Assembly: GCA_903850425.1 (NCBI GenBank)
Contig: CAINLR010000048.1
Coordinates: 1-64,000 of the forward strand
Direction: 5' to 3'
Length of the DNA: 64,000 bases
Origin: an uncultured Verrucomicrobia subdivision 3 bacterium
Lineage (GTDB): Bacteria > Verrucomicrobiota > Verrucomicrobiia > Limisphaerales > UBA11358
In this document: positions 54,558-63,668 of the stretch, piece after piece
Position numbering within the stretch: position 1 is the first letter of the stretch
Layout of the letters: every line of letters begins with the position of its first letter
Notes under the pieces: model-generated
The model's database searches: none
The model's input: the letters and a program-made list of their open reading frames with translations, nothing else
Told to the model about the DNA's origin: nothing
Program-made: the position numbers and the translations under genes

Positions 54558-54899
54558 GAGCAACGTTCAATCCGGTTCAAACGGCAGGTCAATCGCGACC
54601 CAGGCCGGCAGATTTCGTTGCGGACTTAACAAAAGATTGTTTTTTTTCTGGATAATCTCTAATCTGAATCACAGGCAGGCTTAATTCATAAGCAGCTCAA
54701 ATGACTCTGGCGTTGCCGGTGTCAGTTGAGCCGGCCAGTCAGGTCCAACACGATTAAAATGTGCCGCATGTTTGACGAACACCAAAACCAGACCTTGGCC
54801 CGCGACCGCGACCGCCGGCCAGCCATTTTCACAACGAGCACAATCCACCGCGAAGTCTGTCCACCGCGAAGTCTGCCCGCACGCAGGTAAACTGATGTT

Positions 54900-56303
54900 A
54901 TGAAGCAAAAGCCAGCGTCGGTGACGCCCTCAAGAATTGCGGAAAAAGCCGTGGCTGCGACCGCCGCCGCCAGCCCCAAAAGCAAAGCCCCGTCGCGTAA
55001 ACCCTTGTTCGAATCGGCGGTGGAGGCGGTCGGGAAGCTCCTCAAACCCAAGCCCGCCAAGGCGCCGGCTGCGGGCGTTGAAGGCGCCGACAGCCAAGTC
55101 ATTGCCCATCGCAAAAAATACACGGTGCCACCCATTTTGCTGGAAGGCGATGCGCCGGAAATGACCAGCGCCAGCGGGCCGGGTGAAAAATATTCGCTCG
55201 GGGCCACGCCGCCCCGACAGCGCTTTTCGGGCGGGGAACTGCCGGAGGCTTACGGCACCAAGAAACTTTTTCTGGCCGCTCGCGATCCGCACTGGCTTTA
55301 CGCACACTGGGACCTGACTCGCGAACAGCAGCTCGAACTCAACGGCGCCGCCGCCGACGGCCATCTTATTCTCCGCATTTACATTGGCAAAATTGAAGGC
55401 CATCCCACGTCCGAAATTCACGTCCATCCGGAATCGCGCCACTGGTTCGCCCACGTCGAACAGGCGGGGAATTCTTACGCCGCCGAACTGGGGTATTATT
55501 CTGTCCTGGGCAAGTGGACGCGCGTCGCCGTTTCCAGCGGCACGGTCACGCCGCCCGACGCGGTAGCGGCCGAAAACGACGCGGAATTTGCGACCATCCC
55601 TTTTGATTTTCCGTTTGCGCGACTCATGCAGATCATTGAGGAAGCCGTCCGCGATAACCGGCCGCTGGCGCTGGCCATCGAGGAATTGCGTCGCCACGGG
55701 CACCCGGACTTGCCGCGGTTCTCGTCCTCGGGCGTTTCCTCCATTGCGCCGGCTCCTTCCGCCACGCCCGGTCCGACGCGGGTGTGGACTCCCGAACAGG
55801 AGCGCGCTCTGGCCAAGATCATCAGCATTGACGAAACCAGGCGCGTTTGGATGGGCTCGCTCGAAATCACTGAACTCATCCGCCGCCGGCTGACCCACGA
55901 TGTCTCCTCGCCAACCACCGCGTTTGGCGGGTCCAGCCCCGGCATTTCCAGCGCCAGCAGTCCGTTCGGCGGCGGTGCCAGTGCCTCCTCAAGCAAAGGT
56001 TTTTGGTTCAACGTCAACGCCGAGTTGATCATCTATGGTGCCACGGAGCCGGGCGCGACGGTCACGCTGGGCGGACATGCCATCAAATTGCGCGCGGACG
56101 GGACATTCAGTTTCCGTTTTGCGTTGCCGGATGGAAATTATGAGCTGCCGGCCGTGGCCGTTGCCGCCGAGGGCAACGACACCCGCACGGCCGATTTGAA
56201 ATTCAGCCGCGCCACCCAATATCTCGGCGCGGTCGAGGCGGCGCTGCCGGATCCGGCTCTCCAGCCGCCGGTGGCGGACAAACTCCCCGCCGCGCAACCT
56301 TGA
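54900..56303 (+). CDS. DUF4912 domain protein
   Basis: A 467-residue protein. A basic, Ala/Lys/Pro-rich N-terminus (about 1-70) is followed by a DUF4912 domain with LFLAARDPHWLYAHWDL and WFAHVEQAGNSYAAELGYY. A low-complexity linker (about 270-370, rich in Ser, Pro, Gly) leads to a C-terminal beta region (IYGATEPGATVTLGGH, DGTFSFRFALPDG), which looks like a carboxypeptidase-regulatory or Ig-like module. DUF4912 proteins are uncharacterised. It is the first gene after the RNA-bearing interval. Confidence 0.85.
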   Translation: MKQKPASVTPSRIAEKAVAATAAASPKSKAPSRKPLFESAVEAVGKLLKPKPAKAPAAGVEGADSQVIAHRKKYTVPPILLEGDAPEMTSASGPGEKYSLGATPPRQRFSGGELPEAYGTKKLFLAARDPHWLYAHWDLTREQQLELNGAAADGHLILRIYIGKIEGHPTSEIHVHPESRHWFAHVEQAGNSYAAELGYYSVLGKWTRVAVSSGTVTPPDAVAAENDAEFATIPFDFPFARLMQIIEEAVRDNRPLALAIEELRRHGHPDLPRFSSSGVSSIAPAPSATPGPTRVWTPEQERALAKIISIDETRRVWMGSLEITELIRRRLTHDVSSPTTAFGGSSPGISSASSPFGGGASASSSKGFWFNVNAELIIYGATEPGATVTLGGHAIKLRADGTFSFRFALPDGNYELPAVAVAAEGNDTRTADLKFSRATQYLGAVEAALPDPALQPPVADKLPAAQP

Positions 56304-56393
56304 TTCCAGTTACTCGAAGGAAGGCTGCGAGCCAAGGTTTCATCGCCTTGCAATTGGCCAGGTTTTTGGCTTTCCTAACCCGACTGCAAGGCC

Positions 56394-56615
56394 ATGAACC
56401 GCTACGAATTTCAACTCCGGATTTCGTCCGATCAATATCTGGATTATTATCGCGGCACGGTTCGGCAGGTGATCGTCGAATGCAGCAATGGCCAGAAAGT
56501 TCAATTCCCTGCGGCACTGCTCCAGCGGTTTGTCACGCAAGACGGCATTCGCGGGAACTTTGTGCTGACGTGTGATGCGCAGCACAAGCAAGCTCGATTG
56601 GAACGCCGGGCGTAA
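56394..56615 (+). CDS. DUF2835 family small protein
   Basis: A 73-residue protein that matches the short DUF2835 family: FQLRISSDQYLDYYRG, VECSNGQKVQFPAALLQRFV, then GIRGNFVLT. The family is uncharacterised and usually about 70 residues. The start at 56394 is the only plausible one. It follows the DUF4912 gene by 90 bases. Confidence 0.85.
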   Translation: MNRYEFQLRISSDQYLDYYRGTVRQVIVECSNGQKVQFPAALLQRFVTQDGIRGNFVLTCDAQHKQARLERRA

Positions 56616-56671
56616 TCGTCCGCCCGCCGCTGCCCGGCGCGCAGCCACGTCTAGGTCTTGAGCCAACCGGT

Positions 56672-59600
56672 TTAAATCTGACCGTCAGCTTTCACCAGTC
56701 CGCGCGACCGCCACAAAAAGTAAATCGCCGGATACACCGCCAGTTCCATGATGGTCGAGGTGATCACGCCGCCGACCATCGGCGTGGCGATGCGCTTCAT
56801 CACGTCCGCGCCCGCACCGTGGCTCCACAAAATCGGCGCGAGGCCGGCGATGATGACGCATGCGGTCATGGCTTTTGGGCGAACGCGTTTGACCGCGCCG
56901 TGATAAATCGCGTCGCGCAAATCTTTCGTTGAGTGCAGCACGTTTCGCTTTTTCCAATCCACGAATGCGAGGTCGAGATAGAGCAGCATCACCACGCCGG
57001 TTTCAGCGTCGAGGCCGGCGAGCGCAATGATGCCGACCCAGACAGCGACGCTCAAATTGTAGCCGCACAGATAAATCGCCCAGAACGCGCCGACCAGCGA
57101 GAACGGCACCGCGAGCATCACAATGGCGGTCTTGATGGCGGATTTGGTGTTCAGGTAAATGATGAGCGTGATGAGCAGCAGCGTCAGCGGCACGACGATC
57201 ATCAGCCGTTCCTTGGCGCGCAGCATGTATTCGTATTGGCCGCTCCAGAAAAGGTTGTAGCCGCCGGGCAGCTTGATGTCGCCGCGCGCCACGGCCTCGT
57301 TCACGGCGTGCATGGCCATCTGCACATACGTTCCGATGTCCACGCCGCGGATGTCCACATAGACCCACGCGTTCGGCACCGCGCCTTCGCTCTTGATGCC
57401 CATCGGGCCGTCCACGACTTTCACCGTCGCCAACTGGCCGAGCGGAATCTGCGCGCCGGTCGGCGTGGGCACCACGATGTCCTCGCGCAATGCCCGCAGA
57501 TCGGAACGGAAATCACGGTCGTAGCGCAAATTGATCGTGTAGCGCTGCAAGCCTTCGACGGTCGTGGTCAACGGCATTCCGCCGAGCGCGACGGACAAAA
57601 CATCCTGCACGTCGGCGAGCGTCAGGCCATAGCGCGCGATGGCTTCGCGATCAATTTCAAATTCGATGAAGCGCCCGCCCATCACGCGCTCCGCAAACAC
57701 GCTCGTGGTGCCGGGAACTTTGCGGACGACGGCCTCGACCTCGGTGCCGATGCGTTCGAGCGTGGCGAGGTCCGGTCCGGCGATCTTGATGCCGACGGGC
57801 GTCTTGATGCCGGTGGAAAGCATGTCAATCCGCGTGCGAATAGGCATGGTCCACGCGTTGTTCAAGCCGGGAATCTGCACGACTTCATTCAGCGCATCGG
57901 TGAGTTCGTCCGGTGTGCGTTGGCGGTGCGCGATGACTTTGCCGTCGTCGTTCTTGATGTCCACGGCGGGCCATTCCGCTTCGGGCTTAAGCCGAATCGT
58001 GGTTTCGATCATGTCCATCGGCGCGGGATCGGTGGCGGTCTCGGCGCGACCGGCTTTGCCGAAAACCTCCGCGACTTCGGGGAACGATTTGATGAGCCGG
58101 TCGGTGACTTGCAACAACTCGCGCGCCTTCGTCGGCGAAATGCCGGGGAAGGTGGTCGGCATGTAGAGCAAGTCGCCTTCGTAAAGCGGCGGCATGAATT
58201 CGGAGCCGATATTTTGGAAGGGGAAGAACGAGCCGAATTTTGCGGCGACGTTTCGCAGACTCGGGCGCCAAGTGGTTTGGGCGACGCGTTCTCCCTCACC
58301 CTGACCCTCTCCCGCCGGGAGAGGGGACACGTTGTGACCGCTGGTGGATTGTTGGGAGTTGGTCGAACTGTCGGCAGCCGAGGTCCTGCCGGAAGTCGAG
58401 GAGCGTTTCTCCCTCTCCGCGTCGGCGGAGTCGGCGGAGCCGATGGGGAGAGGGCCGGGATGAGGTGCGCGTTGAACTAACTTTTCTCCTGATTCTTTGG
58501 GAAGATTTGCCACGATGAGCGAGTTCCACGGAAAGAAAACCCATGCCACCACGAGGAACGCCACGACGATCACGCTTTTGCGCCAGCGGATGACAAAATC
58601 CAGCAGCGGATGATAAATCCAGATGAGCAGGCGGTTGAGCGGATTCTTTTCTTCCGATGGAATTTTACCGCGAATGAACCATCCCATTAGCACGGGCGCG
58701 AGCGTGATGGACAACAGCGCGGCGGCGGCCATCGAATAGGTTTTGGTGAACGCCAGCGGCTTGAACAGCCGGCCTTCCTGTTCCTGCAACGTGAACACCG
58801 GCAGGAACGAAACCGTGATGACGAGCAGCGAGTAAAATAGCGTCGGGCCGACTTCCACCGCCGCGTCGCGGATGATTTCCCAATGCGGCTTCTTGCCCTG
58901 GTCATGTTCGAGGTGCTTGTGGGCGTTCTCGATCATGATGATGACGGCGTCCACCATCGCGCCGATGGCGATGGCGATGCCACCGAGCGACATGATGTTG
59001 GAACTGATGCCCTGGCCGAACATCACCAGCAACGCGATCAACACCGCCACTGGCAAAATGATGATCGCCACCAGCGCGCTCCGCAGGTGCAGCAGAAACA
59101 GAAAGCAGACGAGCGCCACGACGATGCTTTCCTCGATCAGCTTTTCTTCGAGCGTCTTTACCGCGTGGTCAATCAACTCGGAGCGGTCGTAGTTCACCGT
59201 GACCTTCACGTCCGCCGGTAACGCTTTCATGGCTGTCGCCAGCTTGGCCTTCACGTCCTGGATGACCTGATACGCATTCGCGCCGTAGCGGACAATGACA
59301 ATGCCGCCGACGGTTTCGCCTTCACCGTTGGCCTCGGCGATGCCGCGCCGCATGTCGGGGCCAAATTGGATCGTGGCCACGTCGCGCAACAAAATCGGCA
59401 CGCCTTTGTCGCCTATACCGACGGCGATTTTTTTCAAATCGTCCAGGCTCGTGACGTAGCCTTTGACGCGCAAAATGAATTCGCGTTCCGCCAGTTCGAG
59501 CGAGCGGCCGCCGACTTCGCCGTTGCTGCGTTCGATGGCGGTGCTGACGTCTTTCAGCGCGAGGTTGTAGGCGCGCAGCTTCGTCGGGTCCACCGTGACT

Positions 59601-60157
59601 TGATATTGTTTCACGAAACCGCCGACACTCGCCAGTTCCGCCACGCCCGGCACGGCGGTGAGCTGATATTTCAAATACCAGTCCTGCATCGAGCGCAACT
59701 CGGCGAGATCGCGGTTGGTGGAGTTTAGCGAATACATGAACGCCCAGCCGACGCCCGTGGCATCCGGGCCGAGCGAGGGCGTGACGCCCTTCGGCATTTG
59801 GGCGGTGATGCTGCTCAAATATTCCAGCACGCGGCTCCGCGCCCAATAGGGATCCGTGCCGTCCTCGAAAATCACATAGACGAACGAGAACCCGTAAAAC
59901 GAATAGCCGCGCACGACTTTCGATTTCGGCACCGACAACATTTTCGTCGTGATGGGATAGGTGACCTGGTCCTCGACGATGTTCGGCGCTTGGCCTTCCC
60001 ACGGCGTGTAGATGATGACCTGCGTGTCCGAGAGGTCGGGAATGGCATCGAGCGGAATGTGCCGCACCGCGTAAATGCCGCCGAGTAGCAAGGTCAACGT
60101 CGCGAGCACGACGAGGAATTTGTTCCGCAGCGAAAAATCTATGATGCGTTGGAGCAT
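56672..60157 (-). CDS. cusA: CusA/CzcA-family heavy-metal RND efflux pump
   Basis: An 1161-residue inner-membrane RND transporter for heavy metals (longer than the usual about 1040). Signatures include DLSDTQVIIYTPWEGQAPNI, AMVDAVIIMIENAHKHLE, GSEFMPPLYEGDLLYMPTT and GLDAETGVVMLLYLDLAF. The last two are typical of the CusA (Cu/Ag) branch. Residues of about 561-625 are an insertion rich in Ser, Gln and Gly (HPGPLPIGSADSADA and PLPAGEGQGEGE), encoded by a palindromic repeat at 58290-58465. Without it the protein is of normal length. The adaptor gene lies 12 bases upstream on the same strand; no outer-membrane partner lies in the window. Confidence 0.92.
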   Translation of the reverse strand: MLQRIIDFSLRNKFLVVLATLTLLLGGIYAVRHIPLDAIPDLSDTQVIIYTPWEGQAPNIVEDQVTYPITTKMLSVPKSKVVRGYSFYGFSFVYVIFEDGTDPYWARSRVLEYLSSITAQMPKGVTPSLGPDATGVGWAFMYSLNSTNRDLAELRSMQDWYLKYQLTAVPGVAELASVGGFVKQYQVTVDPTKLRAYNLALKDVSTAIERSNGEVGGRSLELAEREFILRVKGYVTSLDDLKKIAVGIGDKGVPILLRDVATIQFGPDMRRGIAEANGEGETVGGIVIVRYGANAYQVIQDVKAKLATAMKALPADVKVTVNYDRSELIDHAVKTLEEKLIEESIVVALVCFLFLLHLRSALVAIIILPVAVLIALLVMFGQGISSNIMSLGGIAIAIGAMVDAVIIMIENAHKHLEHDQGKKPHWEIIRDAAVEVGPTLFYSLLVITVSFLPVFTLQEQEGRLFKPLAFTKTYSMAAAALLSITLAPVLMGWFIRGKIPSEEKNPLNRLLIWIYHPLLDFVIRWRKSVIVVAFLVVAWVFFPWNSLIVANLPKESGEKLVQRAPHPGPLPIGSADSADAEREKRSSTSGRTSAADSSTNSQQSTSGHNVSPLPAGEGQGEGERVAQTTWRPSLRNVAAKFGSFFPFQNIGSEFMPPLYEGDLLYMPTTFPGISPTKARELLQVTDRLIKSFPEVAEVFGKAGRAETATDPAPMDMIETTIRLKPEAEWPAVDIKNDDGKVIAHRQRTPDELTDALNEVVQIPGLNNAWTMPIRTRIDMLSTGIKTPVGIKIAGPDLATLERIGTEVEAVVRKVPGTTSVFAERVMGGRFIEFEIDREAIARYGLTLADVQDVLSVALGGMPLTTTVEGLQRYTINLRYDRDFRSDLRALREDIVVPTPTGAQIPLGQLATVKVVDGPMGIKSEGAVPNAWVYVDIRGVDIGTYVQMAMHAVNEAVARGDIKLPGGYNLFWSGQYEYMLRAKERLMIVVPLTLLLITLIIYLNTKSAIKTAIVMLAVPFSLVGAFWAIYLCGYNLSVAVWVGIIALAGLDAETGVVMLLYLDLAFVDWKKRNVLHSTKDLRDAIYHGAVKRVRPKAMTACVIIAGLAPILWSHGAGADVMKRIATPMVGGVITSTIMELAVYPAIYFLWRSRGLVKADGQI
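58290..58465. repeat. Palindromic element inserted in frame in cusA
   Basis: The left side (58290-58326) contains CTCACCCTGACCCTCTCCCG followed by GGGAGAGGGG. The right side (58442-58465, GGGGAGAGGGCCGGGATGAG) is a reverse complement of the left end. The element encodes HPGPLP-type and PLPAGEG-type peptides on the minus strand and has no stop in the cusA frame. Confidence 0.8.
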
Positions 60158-60169
60158 GGCAACGATTCG

Positions 60170-61801
60170 CTATTTCACGGGCACCAAATCCATTTCGCAC
60201 TTCGGACATTTGCCCGGCTGATCGGAAACCACCTCGGGATGCATCGGGCAATAATATTTCACTGCGGGCTTCACTGCCGGCGTTTCCAGTTTTGCCATCA
60301 CCGGAATGAGCGTCATCGCGCACAGCGGACATTTGCCCGGCTTGTCTTCGTGGATGCTCGCGTGCTCCGGCATCGGACAGGTGTAGTAAAGCACCCTGCC
60401 GCCCGGCTGGATCTTTTGCAGGGCGGAGCGCGTAACGGACACTAGCGTCATGCCGCAGATCGGACATTTGCCGGCGTGATCATAGAGGATCGAAACGTGT
60501 TCCGGCATCGGGCAGACGTAAAACGACGCTTCCGATGTGGCGTTCGCCGCGGCCATGCCTGCGATTGCGTTCGTGGAATATTCGATGGCCATTTCCGTTG
60601 TCGCAGCGGAAGTTGGCCCGCGCATTTTTTCAATGGCCTCGCGCAACTGGCTTTCCGAGTCCAGCAAGAATTGTCCGGACGTCACGACGCGTTCGCCGGC
60701 GCTCAAGCCGTTCAGAACTTGGATCCCGTTCTCGGTCTCCACCCCGAGCGCCACGTTGCGCGCTTCGAACTTGCCGCCGGCCAGCGCGATGAACACGGTG
60801 TTTTTTGCGCCGCTGCGCAGCACCGCCGAATCGGGCACCAGCACCGCCGAAGGCTCCAATTCCGCCTGGACCTGCGCGGAGACAAACATGCCGGGCTTCA
60901 AAAAATAGCCCGGGTTTTCAAACTCCAGCCGCACTTTGCCCGTGCGCGTTTTCTCGTCCACGGTGGGATAAACAAACGTCACGCGCCCACGAAACTCGCG
61001 ATCCGGAAGCGACGCGGCTTTCACGACCACTTCCTGCCCGAGCTGCACGAACGGCAAATCCTGCTCATAAATCTGCGCCAGCACCCACACGATGCCCAGG
61101 TCGGCGATGCGATAAAGTCTGATGCCCGCGTCCACCATCTGGCCGGTCACGGCATTCTTCTCGATGACGAAACCGGAAATGGGCGCCGGCACGGTCAAGG
61201 TTTTGAGCACGGCGCGATTGCTTTCGATCTGTGCGATCTGCGCGTCCGAAACGTCAAAATTTTTCAACGTGCGGATCGCGTTGGTCCTCGCCGACAGAAC
61301 GCTTCTGAATTTCTTGAAACTATTCGTGACGGTCTTCAGAAACTCCACCTGGGCATCGTAAAGTTCCGGCACATGCACCTCAAACAGCGGGTCGCCGCGA
61401 TGCACGAGCTGGCCGGTGGTGTCCACGTCCAATTTTTCAATCCAGCCCTTGAAACGCGTGCTCACGTCGGCGACGGCGGTTTCGTTGTAATCAATCGTGC
61501 CGACGGTGCGGATGGTTTTGCGCAGCGGGCCGCGCTGGATTGCCGCCGTGCGCACGTTCATGTTTTGTTGCGTCGCCGCGTCCACGACGATGGCCGACGA
61601 ACCGGCCGCGTTGGTCTCCGCGCCCACGCCGCTGCGAACCGGTGTCAGCTTCATGCCGCAGATCGGACAATTGCCCGGATGATCCAGCACCACCTGCGGA
61701 TGCATGCCACAGGTGTAGAGCTTCCTGGCACCCTCATCCCGCGCCGCCGCCAGCCCGGTCAGCGTGAGGAGCACAACTAAAATGGAAACGACTTTTTTCA
61801 T
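60170..61801 (-). CDS. cusB: CusB-like RND periplasmic adaptor with four metal-binding modules
   Basis: A 543-residue membrane fusion protein of the CusB type. A signal peptide (VVSILVVLLTLTGLAAA) is followed by a CxMHPxxxxxxPGxCPxCGM metal-binding module at about 29-55 (YTCGMHPQ ... CPICGMKL). The adaptor core follows (VHVPELYDAQVEFLKTVTNS, PISGFVIEKNAVTGQMVDAG). At the C-terminus are three more modules: YVCPMPEHVS, YTCPMPEHAS and YYCPMHPEVV, each with a CPxC partner. Four such modules are unusual. The gene precedes cusA by 12 bases. Confidence 0.92.
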   Translation of the reverse strand: MKKVVSILVVLLTLTGLAAARDEGARKLYTCGMHPQVVLDHPGNCPICGMKLTPVRSGVGAETNAAGSSAIVVDAATQQNMNVRTAAIQRGPLRKTIRTVGTIDYNETAVADVSTRFKGWIEKLDVDTTGQLVHRGDPLFEVHVPELYDAQVEFLKTVTNSFKKFRSVLSARTNAIRTLKNFDVSDAQIAQIESNRAVLKTLTVPAPISGFVIEKNAVTGQMVDAGIRLYRIADLGIVWVLAQIYEQDLPFVQLGQEVVVKAASLPDREFRGRVTFVYPTVDEKTRTGKVRLEFENPGYFLKPGMFVSAQVQAELEPSAVLVPDSAVLRSGAKNTVFIALAGGKFEARNVALGVETENGIQVLNGLSAGERVVTSGQFLLDSESQLREAIEKMRGPTSAATTEMAIEYSTNAIAGMAAANATSEASFYVCPMPEHVSILYDHAGKCPICGMTLVSVTRSALQKIQPGGRVLYYTCPMPEHASIHEDKPGKCPLCAMTLIPVMAKLETPAVKPAVKYYCPMHPEVVSDQPGKCPKCEMDLVPVK

Positions 61802-61917
61802 AAATCCACGGGCCGATGCTTTTGATCGCTAACGAAAACGGCGCCCGGGGAAAAATTCTCCGCGCGCCATCCCAACTTAGACTACGGCGCAAGCCGCCGC
61901 GGTCCAAATTCCGCGAG

Positions 61918-62262
61918 TTACTTCTTTGCCGCTTTATCCGCCGCGCGGATCAGCTTCATGTATTTGGCCGGGTCTTTGTCGAAATCCTTTTTGCAGGATT
62001 TGCAGCACAGTTTCACTTCCTGATCCTTGTAAACAAACACGAGCGGCTTGCCCATCTCGCCGAGTTTTTCGCCAGAGACGGGGCAGGTCTTGAGGAGATC
62101 CGGAATGGCGTTAGTGCTGACTTCGTCCGCCATGGTGGTGGTCATGCCCATGCCGGCGCAGCAGCCGGGCATCGGACTGTCCGCCGCTTTGAGGTTTGCG
62201 GAAAAGGCCATGACGCCAAGGGCGCACGCGGCCAGCAGGAGGTATTGGTTGGTTTTTTTCAT
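61918..62262 (-). CDS. Periplasmic YHS-like metal-binding protein
   Basis: A 114-residue protein with a signal peptide (YLLLAACALGVMAFSANLKAA). The mature part has CPVSGEKLGEMGKPLVFVYK and then KLCCKSCKKDFDKDPAKYM, the pattern of YHS-type metal-binding domains. It has no transmembrane region after processing. Its place upstream of cusB on the same strand suggests a metallochaperone or sensor role for the efflux system. Confidence 0.8.
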   Translation of the reverse strand: MKKTNQYLLLAACALGVMAFSANLKAADSPMPGCCAGMGMTTTMADEVSTNAIPDLLKTCPVSGEKLGEMGKPLVFVYKDQEVKLCCKSCKKDFDKDPAKYMKLIRAADKAAKK

Positions 62263-62573
62263 ATTTGACTAAGCGTTAATCTTGTTAAGTTCGTATTGAA
62301 CGGATGACTTACCCCGCCGGAACGAAAAACCCGCAAACTATTTTCAATTTTCCGGCTCCAGACGGCCAAGCTAGCAATTTCCCCAAAATACACAAGCACC
62401 CGTCAGGTGTGTCTTCAGCAAGGGCGCATCCGGCGCCCGCGGCTCCGGTGCGGCGGCGGCAGTGTCAATTTTTCATGATTGTTTTTAGACTCACAGGACA
62501 ATAATCAACACCGCAAATCCAGCTTTCGCAGTAAAAACTGTTGAATTGCGAAGGGTTCGATCCGAATTGCGAT

Positions 62574-62589
62574 TGGCATGTCACTTGCA
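62574..62589 (+). promoter_or_regulatory. Sigma-54 (-24/-12) promoter candidate
   Basis: TGGCATGTCACTTGCA matches the TGGCACG-N4-TTGCA consensus with one mismatch, and the invariant GG and GC are separated by exactly ten bases. The transcript would start near 62600. Confidence 0.6.
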
Positions 62590-62599
62590 TTCAGATGCC

Positions 62600-62702
62600 C
62601 AGCGGTTCTTAACGAAAGCAAGTCTGCCAACGATCTGCATTCAGCTTCTTTCTTCCCGTCCCAGCCAGTGGATCACCTCCCAGGCTGGGGCCTGATTTTA
62701 TT
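62600..62702 (+). ncRNA. Candidate sigma-54-dependent small RNA with 16S-tail-like loop
   Basis: From the predicted start at about 62600 to a hairpin (CCCAGCC 62660-62666, GGCTGGG 62683-62689) followed by a T-rich tail (TTTTATTTT) gives an RNA of about 100 bases. The hairpin loop contains GGATCACCTCC, identical to the 3'-terminal anti-Shine-Dalgarno region of 16S rRNA. No coding frame is evident. The two DNA signals support it, but transcription is not shown. Confidence 0.4.
62660..62702 (+). terminator. Intrinsic terminator candidate on the plus strand
   Basis: CCCAGCC (62660-62666) and GGCTGGG (62683-62689) form a GC-rich stem with a 16-base loop, followed by GCCTGATTTTATTTTG. It could end a short transcript from the sigma-54 promoter candidate upstream. 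Confidence 0.55.
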
Positions 62703-62861
62703 TTGAGGGTTTTTCGGTGGAGCGGGGTAATACCTGCATCCGCAACGCAATAAAGCGCTGCCCAATCAAGTCAACCACCCCGGTCGCTGCCGGGTTGTCC
62801 TGAAGCGATATAAATGCTAAACCTCGGCTGGCGGAAAATCCCCGCCGCCTTTCAGCTTATG

Positions 62862-63173
62862 AAAGAAAATCCAAATCCCGAAGCCGCCAAACTGGGTGCG
62901 CTCCTGCGCGAGGTCCGCGTGTCGCCCGGCCTGCCGCCGCGCTTCCAGCAGAACGTCTGGCGGCGCATCGAAGACGCCGAGTCGCCTGTCAAACCCACCT
63001 CGTGGATCGACGCGCTCGCGGCGTTCGCTTTGCGTCCTCGGCTCGCCTTCGCCGCCACGGCTGCGCTGGTGCTGGTCGGCGTTTTATTGGGAGCCATCGA
63101 AGGCGCACAAGCCGCCCGGCATGACGCGCAAGCGCGCTATATTGCGTCGGTCGCGCCAAATTCACTGCGCTGA
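62862..63173 (+). CDS. Putative anti-sigma factor (CnrY-like position)
   Basis: A 103-residue protein. Its cytoplasmic N-terminus (about 1-55, KLGALLREVRVSPGLPPRF) is followed by one transmembrane helix (LAFAATAALVLVGVLLGAI) and a short outer tail. I use the start MKENPNPE at 62862; an ATG at 62814 would add 16 residues. The gene is the first of three: this one, a periplasmic sensor and an ECF sigma factor. That order and the single-pass layout match anti-sigma factor CnrY, although I see no zinc-finger motif. Confidence 0.6.
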   Translation, partial: KENPNPEAAKLGALLREVRVSPGLPPRFQQNVWRRIEDAESPVKPTSWIDALAAFALRPRLAFAATAALVLVGVLLGAIEGAQAARHDAQARYIASVAPNSLR

Positions 63174-63176
63174 ACC

Positions 63177-63668
63177 ATGAACCGCTCGCTCATCATCCTC
63201 CTCGGCGCGCTGGCGCTGGGCGCGGCGATTTTTACCGGGTCGTATTTCGTTGCGCAGCGCACGAGCGTGATGTGTTGCACGGATACGGGCGATGAGCTGA
63301 GCTGGTTGCGCACGGAATTTCATCTGGGCGACGCGGAAATGGCCCGCATCCGCACTTTGCATGAAGGGTATTTGCCCAAGTGTGGCGAGATCTGCGCGAA
63401 GATCGCCGCCAAAAAGCACGAACTGGAATCGGTTCTCGGCACCGGCACCAACGTCACCACGGAGGTGCAAGTGAAACTGGCCGAACTCGCCGCCCTGCGC
63501 GCCCAGTGCCAGGCCCAAATGCTCCAACATTTCGCCACCGTCAGCCAGTCCATGCCGCCCGAGCAGGGACGGCGTTACCTGGCCGAAATGCAGGCCCTTA
63601 CCCTCGGTGCCCACGAACAGATGGAACAATCCATGTCGGGCAACACCGGCCATGAGCATCACCATTGA
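63177..63668 (+). CDS. Periplasmic heavy-metal sensor (CnrX/ZraP-like)
   Basis: A 163-residue membrane-anchored protein: N-terminal hydrophobic helix (IILLGALALGAAIFTGSYF) and a periplasmic helical-hairpin domain (WLRTEFHLGDAEMARIRTLH, EGYLPKCGEICAKI) typical of the CnrX/ZraP heavy-metal-resistance family. The C-terminus ends in HEHHH. It lies three bases after the putative anti-sigma gene and overlaps the sigma gene by 17 bases. It would sense periplasmic metal and free the sigma factor. Confidence 0.8.
   Translation: MNRSLIILLGALALGAAIFTGSYFVAQRTSVMCCTDTGDELSWLRTEFHLGDAEMARIRTLHEGYLPKCGEICAKIAAKKHELESVLGTGTNVTTEVQVKLAELAALRAQCQAQMLQHFATVSQSMPPEQGRRYLAEMQALTLGAHEQMEQSMSGNTGHEHHH

Larger units (their letters stand above)
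53994..54899. other. 906-base interval without a supportable protein gene
   Basis: It contains the tRNA upstream region at its left end, a strong minus-strand terminator (54121-54165), and a TATAAT box near 54337-54342. It also contains a structured plus-strand region (54372-54557) and an 8-base T-run at 54642-54649. Open frames here (for example the minus frame 53761-54303, which covers the tRNA) look spurious. Confidence 0.6.
62263..62861. other. 599-base divergent interval between cus genes and the YXH-like operon
   Basis: No protein gene is supportable. It must hold promoters for both divergent units. It contains a consensus sigma-54 promoter candidate (62574-62589) and an intrinsic-terminator-like hairpin (62660-62702), which together could define a short RNA. 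Confidence 0.65.
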
